Below are positions 50,201 through 59,200 of a DNA stretch of 64,000 nt, in pieces (within the stretch, counting starts at the first letter, position 1; each line of letters opens with the position of its first letter). The notes under the pieces are model-generated. The model searched no databases, was not told the DNA's origin, and was given only the letters and a program-made list of their open reading frames with translations. The DNA comes from Owenia fusiformis (taxonomy: Eukaryota > Annelida > Polychaeta > Sabellida > Oweniidae). Location of the stretch: the NCBI GenBank assembly GCA_903813345.2, contig CAIIXF020000003.1, positions 12,106,931 through 12,170,930 on the forward strand, read 5' to 3'. A program made the translations under genes and the position numbers.

Positions 50201-53200
50201 TGTATTTATTGATACTAGACTCTGGGTCTCAGAGTACTATGTGACATATTACTACATGTTGGTAATCGAGTATTGAAAGTATGTTTTCACTTGGTTATTT
50301 TACAAAAAAATTGAATTAATAAATAAGTGATAGCGGATGGGAAGTTTAAAGCATTCTATTGCTCTTGAGATGTTGTTCAAGAGGGATGAATCTCCAATCT
50401 TACCATGGACTTCATCTAAATGTAAAAGATGAACTTATCTTTCAAAGGTATATGAATGGAGTCAATATCATCATCATTATTTGCTTGAAAAACATAAATT
50501 GATCCCATCGCAAAGAAACCTTTAAACAACAAAATGTTCTTTCATGGAGTAATCATGTAATATCATGACTTGATATAGCAAAATTATGACTTGTTAGTTT
50601 ACAACATCAACTTAAAGAATCAATTTAAACATCACATTGATGTGCAGTATTGAGGCAATAGATGAGGATTGACCTTGTTATGAATGTCTGTCACTAAAAG
50701 GCAGAAGTCCTGAATTAAACTTTCAAACTCAATATTGTATAGAAATGCAAGAATACCTTTATGGAGACAATAATAGTAAACCGTCAAATTCTACCGTATT
50801 CATCAATACAAAAAATGGCAAATAAACGTATAATGTTACAATAAAAATCAATAACAAATTCGTAAAGTAAACGCAGAACAATATGTGAATGTGGCATTGA
50901 CCTATGTTGCATCCAGTAATAAGTACACAAATATCGAACATCGCTCAATATTATTAGTGAAGGAAAGGTGTTATAAATGTTGGATGTTGTTGGAGTGAAT
51001 AAGGGATTGATTTTTGGACTGGAACCCTACAGCTGTTCGTTGAAGTCACACTCCTAGGCATCTCACTTCTGGATTCTTATGAAACACATACACCAAAACC
51101 TCTGTTAATAGTGTTAATATGTGAAGGCCATATGGACACACAAGTGTTTAGATTAGCAGGTGTCAGCAGAATTGTGAAAATTTCAATCAATCAATAAAAT
51201 TTTGCTTGAAAATGCCAAAAAGGTAGAACATCCCTGCCTGTCATCCAAGTTGATAGCAATATACTGTTTAAGGTACTATAACCCCAACCACATTCAAACT
51301 AAATGTAGTTGAATAAAACTTACATGCAGTTCTAGTTCATTAGAAGGTCATTGCTCCTACTTACTGGGATTATGAATCAATTAAGAGCATCTTAAGTGTT
51401 AAATTCCACATGAACCATGCAAGCTAAAGAAGAAAATCAATATTGATAAGAAATATTCTTAATTAATGACACTTTCTCCTCCAATACAATCTTCAAGAAA
51501 AGCTTAATGCCTAAGTCATATTTGCCCCGATTCATCGGTCAGCGTCCAGTCGACCGAGTATTTTCTTCAAAATTGCATTCAGTTTTGAAAAAAATCAACT
51601 CTCTCCAACAAGGAGCAAATGTGACTCATGCAGTAACAAGTGAACATTATTTGCATGTACATGTACTGCATCTTATGAAGGTGAGGCATGATGGGGAGGG
51701 TCACAAGATATATTATCAAAATCATTGAGTATTTTGCTGAAACTGAGCTGAAATGCTAATTTACACTCAAATAAAGAAAATATGTATACATAGCGTCAAG
51801 TAAGCACATTTTCTTTTACACATATCAATAATTCTAATTTTGAGTTACCTCACCGAAGGCCCTTCATATTTGTGTATCTGCTTGTATGTTTATTAGAAAC
51901 CAAACAAACAAGCATACAAACAAATAGCAAGAGCCTTCAGTAACAACCTTGCGTTAAATAACTGGAAATGAAAATAAATCATTCTCATTGATTAAGTAGA
52001 AAATGACATTAATTGTATTGGCAGGATGTCAACAGACAAGACATTGATAACCCTCCAGTAGTTCATAAATACACACAGCAGGGCTATAGCATCCTTGGCC
52101 CATGAGTAATTCACTGCATTACATTATAGTGCTGATAGGTTATGTCCAAACATTGATTTTGTTGCATAACTTTTGTTACATAACTCTTTGGTCTCTCTCC
52201 TACACAAGGGCATTAGCTGTGGCAACTTTTTGTCAAATGGGAATCTTATTTCCTATGAATTTCCCATTCTGAGAAATCATGACCTTGTTCATTTCTTAGT
52301 TCCTTTCTATGATAAGTATCTGAATGCAAAATCCCCCATCCTCAAAATTGCACAAAAATATCAAATCACAGAGAGGAATAGGTATGGGGAGACAAGAGTA
52401 ACAGCAAAGGATATCATTATAATGTTCATGTCGGTCACCTTGGTGAAGAGATGTGCCAAATTTTAAGCCCAATTTGAAATGAGTTGTCATTTTGAAAACT
52501 TAAAGGGTACATGTATGTTTTGACATATAAAGTTCACTCCAGAAATATAAATACTTTAGATTATTTATCTTATATGTTGCATGATTTATTTGAAAAATAT
52601 AAAGCCACTTTAACTTTGGAGATTAATAAACCTTTTTTTAAATGACACTTAAAAAACAGTTTTGCACTTAAGTTACCTCTTAAATATTCATTCAGATTCA
52701 CAATTTGCACTATTTAAGCTTTAGGTGGAATCAAGATTAAAGTTTCATCTCCAAAGGGAGTCTTTCTATATTATCACTTTCTGTTTATTCTACATTTACA
52801 TTCTGTATATACAGAAAACAGATGTAGTGATCCTGAAGGTAAGGGGGGGTGTACAAGGTGTGATTGCAAAAGGCTTGTTGCAAAAATATTGAAAAAATTG
52901 CTGGAAATACAAATCAAGATAAGATGAAGATAGGGAGGGGGTAATTTCCTTCTTCAACTGTTATATCCATTGTCTGATTAATCTGAAACATTTTTCTGAA
53001 TCTTTAAGTACTTTTAAGGGGGGGGGGGGGGGGTCAAACAGTCCCTAAAATCAAACCTGGTCAAAGATTAGTTTACTCAACCTCACTTCACACTTTCTAT
53101 TGTAAAGTAGTACCGTTGTGCTAATACATTCAATATATAAGCTTGTTGACACTTTAATACCAGTTTACAATGTAATCCAGCACAAAACAGTTTATTTATT

Positions 53201-56200
53201 GCAACTCCAAAATTTCACGTGAAACCACCATGCCAATTTTTCCATTTTACTATTTGATATCATATCCAAAAAAGATTGTGCTTAGACCCTTGCTTAAAAT
53301 GTCTGTTTTCTTAAACGTAATATCTTCATAAATTTTAATACTTTTGATTTTCTTGCAGTTAATCCAATTAAGGATATTTATAATAGCCTATAACATGTTA
53401 TTCTTTTGATTTTTGCTAATTTGACTGGATGTGTTTGTTTTACATCTTAATTTATGATTGAGCCTTGAGCCAGGAAAAGTGTAGTTTACTGAATAGACAT
53501 TTCATAATAATTTTATGGAATTTTGAAAGTTATGCAAACACAAAGACTGGATTAACTTGTAAAGCATGTGAACTTTGGTTTATTCATAAATTCACTAAAA
53601 TTCACATATGCGCCATTCTTTTTATTTAAAAAATCACAGAGGTAGTAACATTGTAATTTCAATTTTTCATTTGATGCTTTGATATTAATGAACAAAATAA
53701 TGAAATAATGAATGCCCCATACTATACAGCAAAATTTAGGGTTCTTAATAAGAAGTGATTTACAGTTTATCACTAACTAACTATTTTCTACAAAGGTCAT
53801 TCAAGATTAATTCAACCGACTGTATATATTTCATTCAAGATCATTCACAAGTAGGTCTGTTTTGAAATAAATTGGATCAATCAATAGATTTTAAACAAGG
53901 AATTGTTATTTCATTTTGAAGTATTATTTGATGGAATGTACCTCAAATCAAGGACATTTGATACAAACCTGATTGTTAGTCAAAATTGTAAATGGAAATC
54001 ATAATCTAAAACTACTTTCAATTTGGAAGATAAACGTCTTGTTTCTAGAACTTAAGTCTTGAATGACAGATTGTCTAAATCCCATCAAATATGAAAAGCA
54101 AAATGTTTGAGATCTCTGCCTTGGTCTAAACCATTGGCTGAGGTGAGTGAGGTTACTCAGTTGAGTATGTACTTTAAAGTATCAATGGTATGACTTTCAA
54201 CAGCAGAATCACCATGCACCATCTAACTAATTTTTCTAACCTGAGCTTGGTTTCATACCCAATTCACCCCCCCCCCCCCCCATGCTACTTTAACTGGGCA
54301 GGGGTACATGGCCTTGATTTACTACTTCTAAAACTGACAAAATTCAGCAACCAAAATGCAAAATGTCAGATATCATTCACTGTTTTATTCCTTCATCCTT
54401 TAACTGTCTGAAAGAGGTATAGGTCAAACGAATGCAAAGGGTAGACTTAGCATACTTTATGCAAAGGGTAGACTTAGCTTGTACTTTTAAGTCAGACCTC
54501 TATTGAGAAGATGTCAGGGGAATTTGATAGTCATATTCTAGCTGTTATTCTTTGAGATCCCATTATTTTGTATTCTTAACATGATTTTCTATATATGTGC
54601 ATCATGCCAATATTGGGTTAGTGCCACAGTATCATAATTGACCATATACAATTACATGTACAGGTAGAGTTAGATCATATTCTCATGAATTGATTCTATC
54701 CAAACAGAATGGCAATAAACACAAGATAGAAGTAGAATTCATCTTGAGTTCATGATAAGATATCCAAGTTTAGTCAGATTTACATATTGTATCTCAAATC
54801 CATTACCCTGGGGGCACAGTTTAGTTCTAAACTAACATCTGAACACTGTCCCAGCTCATGGAATAAATTGAAAGACCCTTCCACCAAGGATGGGGGGGGG
54901 GGGGGTCTTGTCTAAAGGTCATATATGAGGGGTAATTTCTAGGGGTCATGTCTGGGTTATTTCTCATTTATCATGTTAATAATACATCCATTTTATACAG
55001 GTCATTTAGTACCTGATCATAAGATGGTCAATTATATCATATGAACTAATATGACCTGGTTTAGTATAAAATGATAAGATGTAAAATTGTAATATGAAAT
55101 GATATGGAAAGGAAATAACAGAAATAAACAAGAAGTTTATAGTTGACACAGACGCTCCATATTGCAGAGAAAATTTGACGCTTTTTTCAACTTTTAGAGA
55201 GAAAATAAGGGGAATAAGCAGATGCAGACGACTTTTGTCATTGACTGGTCAAATGATGACCTGAGCAGATGAAATATTTGACCTTATGTTAACCTCAATT
55301 ATAAATGATATCCTAGCAATGAAATCACAGATGTCATATTTTAATGCGGATACAATTGAATGAGAGAACAACATTGAATAATAACAAGTACTTTAAAATC
55401 AGTTGTTAAATCTGATATTTTAGATATTGTTTGCATTTCATGTAGAAAAACGACAATAAATGTGTTCATTGTATTGAAGATTTCAAGCACAGTACATACA
55501 TCAGTACTAATAATATCATGATGGGTCTAATTATATAATTTCAAAACATATGCCAGATACATTTATACCTAGTAATTTGCACTCACAAAAGTACAAAACG
55601 CTCCTGTAAATTAAACCCTACTGAACAAGGCACACTTTTGCTAAAATGTACTTTCAGACTATTGTACTCCTTATGAGCATAATTTATATGACCTCCATAT
55701 TCAACTACATTTAGCCTTTGTGTTATTGAATACACACATATTCATCGAATTAAAGCATTTCTAGCCCATGGTTTGACACCAAAGTCAATCAATCTGCTCT
55801 ACATTACAGTACGTTTACCCAACGACTAAATACTTAGATTCATTATGTACACAGTCGATATAATCCTAGAATACAGATTTTCCATTCGAAAACTACAACA
55901 AGAAGAAACAGATGGGACCAATAAATTTCTGAAAACGGGGATTCTAAACACCCCAGATTCATAGAAATTGCAGAAATAGATCTTGAAATGATGCTCAAGT
56001 CAGTCACCTACCTTTCACAGATATCCTCCATGGTATCCGATGGTAATTTTGGTTTCATTCTTGGACTTCTTTCTCAGTTCCCCCTTTCTGAACTACCATA
56101 CTATGTGACTGGCTAGTCTACTTGACAGCTCTTTGTTATCGTTCTATCATGAATTATTGGATTTCACAGTGAAAGAGGCTATTTGGCTAGCCTCTTTTTC

Positions 56201-59200
56201 ATTTCAGGGCAATGAGTTCACTAAGTCCACAGGTCTCTCCATGAAAACCAGAAAGCCAAAGGTCTCACCATTGACCAAGTAATTCATTAATCACCAAACA
56301 AAAACATAAGGAGGCCACATTCATATGCACCAGAACATAATCCAAATTGAATGAAGACAATTTGTGACCCTTTATGGGAACCCCTGTACACTAGTTTTCC
56401 ATTGTTATACCCTTTATGTGAATCCCTGTACACTAATATTTCGCACTGTTTAACCAAGGGGTGGGTCAATGGGAGCCCATCTTTAATAAAGACCTATTTA
56501 GAACCTAAATATTATCTTCATATTGCCCAAAATAATTACAATAATTACAAAAACCACCTACATGTACTTTGATGGTCAAAAACATTTTTGCTCCTCTTTG
56601 CAAGCATAGTCTGCTCAGGGAACCACAATCCGAATCAAAGCCGGTTAATTAGTAAAAGACAATATTTAATGACAAATCATTTTCTCAAATTTTAAGAAAG
56701 CATATTTGGGGATCCTAAGATTTTATACAAAAGTCACATGGGAAGACTTGTGCTTACTGGTATTACATTTATATAACATTGGGATGTGCATTGGGATTGG
56801 GAATTGGTTAATATTGATATTGACCAATCAATGGCTTCCAATATTCAACAAGCTCACAAGTCCCTATGGACATAGCGCTATATAAAAGTAGATTGGGTCC
56901 TAACAGTATTTTGATAGTTGAACCTAAGAGATCTGGCTTATCTCACTGGTAAACACCTTTAAGTTCAATATTATTGGTAGGAAAATAGTTAATAAAAGTT
57001 ATGTAAGGAACTCAAAGAAATCATAAATGGCCAGAGACACAAAACTTTTAGAAATGAATGTTTAATTTTTCTTATTTGCTGATATTTGCTTTTCAAATTA
57101 AAAATTTTGAAAACTTGTTAAAACACTTATCAGGGGCATAGCCAGCTTTCAGCCGGGAGGGAGGGGGGGGGTGTAATCGCCAATTCTTTCGGTTTTCAGT
57201 CAGGGGGGGAGGTGCAATTGTGGCATAAGTGAGACAAAACAATTTTCTTAAAGATTTGTTTTACATTTTTTTCAATTTTGTTATCATTTAATTAAATAAT
57301 AAATAATAAAAAAATTTGTCACACTGTGTTGCTTGGTGTAGCTCAGTTCTAATCATAGACATATAAAACATGTCTTTGTTCTAATAAATGGGCTGTTGTT
57401 TCCAAATTTTATTTGTTTTTACAAACTGTGTCTCCAAAACATTGAATATTTTCATTCTTTATTGACTTCATTTCCCACTCACCACAACCACTTGGTAAGC
57501 ATGCTAATTAACTACTGTGTGTAAAATATACATGCATAATCAAATGGGGATACCCCATACTATAATTTTGGTATAGGTATCAGGTGTCCATTAATTACTT
57601 ATCCCATTATAAAAGGGCTTGGTGATTGTTTATGGTGAAATATCAAAAATGTTTATCATCCAATAAATAACAATTCAAATTGAAGAAGTTCAATATCCAG
57701 AATCCTACACATTCGAAAACTTACTTTCTTCAAGGACGTCCTTAATTTGTTTTAATTTCCAAATTACAAACTTCAATCATCAGATCATGCTCAATTTTGA
57801 CCGAAACACAAACATTTTTAAAAAAGATTGTCTCGAAATAATAAGTGAAATTCAAATTTAGTAGATTTTAACAAAATCATGAATCATGCCCAAATGTTTT
57901 TTTCACATTTGAACATGGTTTAACCTGTTATCTATTGTATAACCCTGTGCTGCCATCTTTATATCATTCTTCATTGTATTATTCTGTGCTGCCATCTTTA
58001 ATAACTGTTGTTAAACATATTCATGTTTGTAATCCAATTTTTGCTATGTAACAAATACCATGCTAAACTACCATCTTACACATGATTCCTTATTATGATA
58101 TCCTGCTTGATAATACAAATAAATATAAGACTTACCTCTCTCTTATGCCACTTGATCCGTATGTACCAACTATATCTTCAATGCCAGCGTTAGTGTGATC
58201 CATCAACTGAAACAATATCACATTTTCAACAACCCTGATGCCAATATGTTGGTGAAAACTAATCTCTGATTGGGACAAATAAAGTCACCTGAAAAGTGCT
58301 CAGAATGGTAAAAAGTTGCACAATTTAAAAAAAAATTTGGCCAAGGGGGTGTTTGCTCGAACCACCTCCACCCCCGGCTATTGGCCTTATGTAACTGATA
58401 TGACATCACACAGCGGCGTAACCAGGATTTTGATAGCAGAGGCTGAAGGCTGAGCAAAACTAGGGGATCAGGAAATTTTTTGATTTTAGACCTTAGATGG
58501 TGCGTTCTGAGTGATATCAGACTGTGTTATGGAGAAGTACAATGTAGTCCAAGAAAGATCATGAAACAAAATATTTTGCTTTACTTTTCCATTTTTTACA
58601 ACAATTGTTTTGCGCCATCATTTATGGTACGCAACTGCATACCCTTGCTTTGCATATGCCTGGTTATGCGCCTGTCACAGAACACAGAGTCCTGTGATTA
58701 CTACAAATATGAAATGCATAGATTTTAGGCAGATATAAAGATGGCAGAAACGTAGAAGACGAGACATGGAATGCACTACACTGCCATATTTTTATGAAAA
58801 TTGTTTATGTAATCCAAAGTCAACATAAATCTGATACTCACTCTTCCATTAATTTCTTCATTCAAAGATGGTTTGAATTTTAGCTGTTTCTTCACACGGA
58901 GCAGGTTCACTATTGGTTTGATGGTTATACCCTGGAAAATAGAGACACAGCATATTATACGTCGAACACAACAAAACCCCTCAACAGCTTTTGGTGGTGA
59001 CATAAAAAAGGCTTTCCTGAATTTGTCATCTCATACTGACATTTATAACTTTATATATACTGTATATATAGAGATTATCCTATATGAGGTTCAGGATATT
59101 GGGATTATCCCGAGGCAAATATAATATATTTGCCCGAGGGCCGCAGGTCCCGAGGGAAAATATATTGTATTGGCCAAGGGATAATCCCGATATCCTGAAC

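Larger units (their letters stand above)
16048..58135. other. SLC9A: Very large NHE intron (42 kb)
   Basis: The exons at both borders are phase-compatible and align across the junction without a gap, so no obligate exon is missing. The intron holds two candidate alternative exons, a CCATGG-rich satellite, a hAT transposon, a foldback-like element, minisatellites and several MITEs, all listed separately. Confidence 0.85.

Noticed and set aside
52173-52466. 97-codon plus-strand frame
   Set aside because: No motif, no promoter or splice partner; too little to call a gene.
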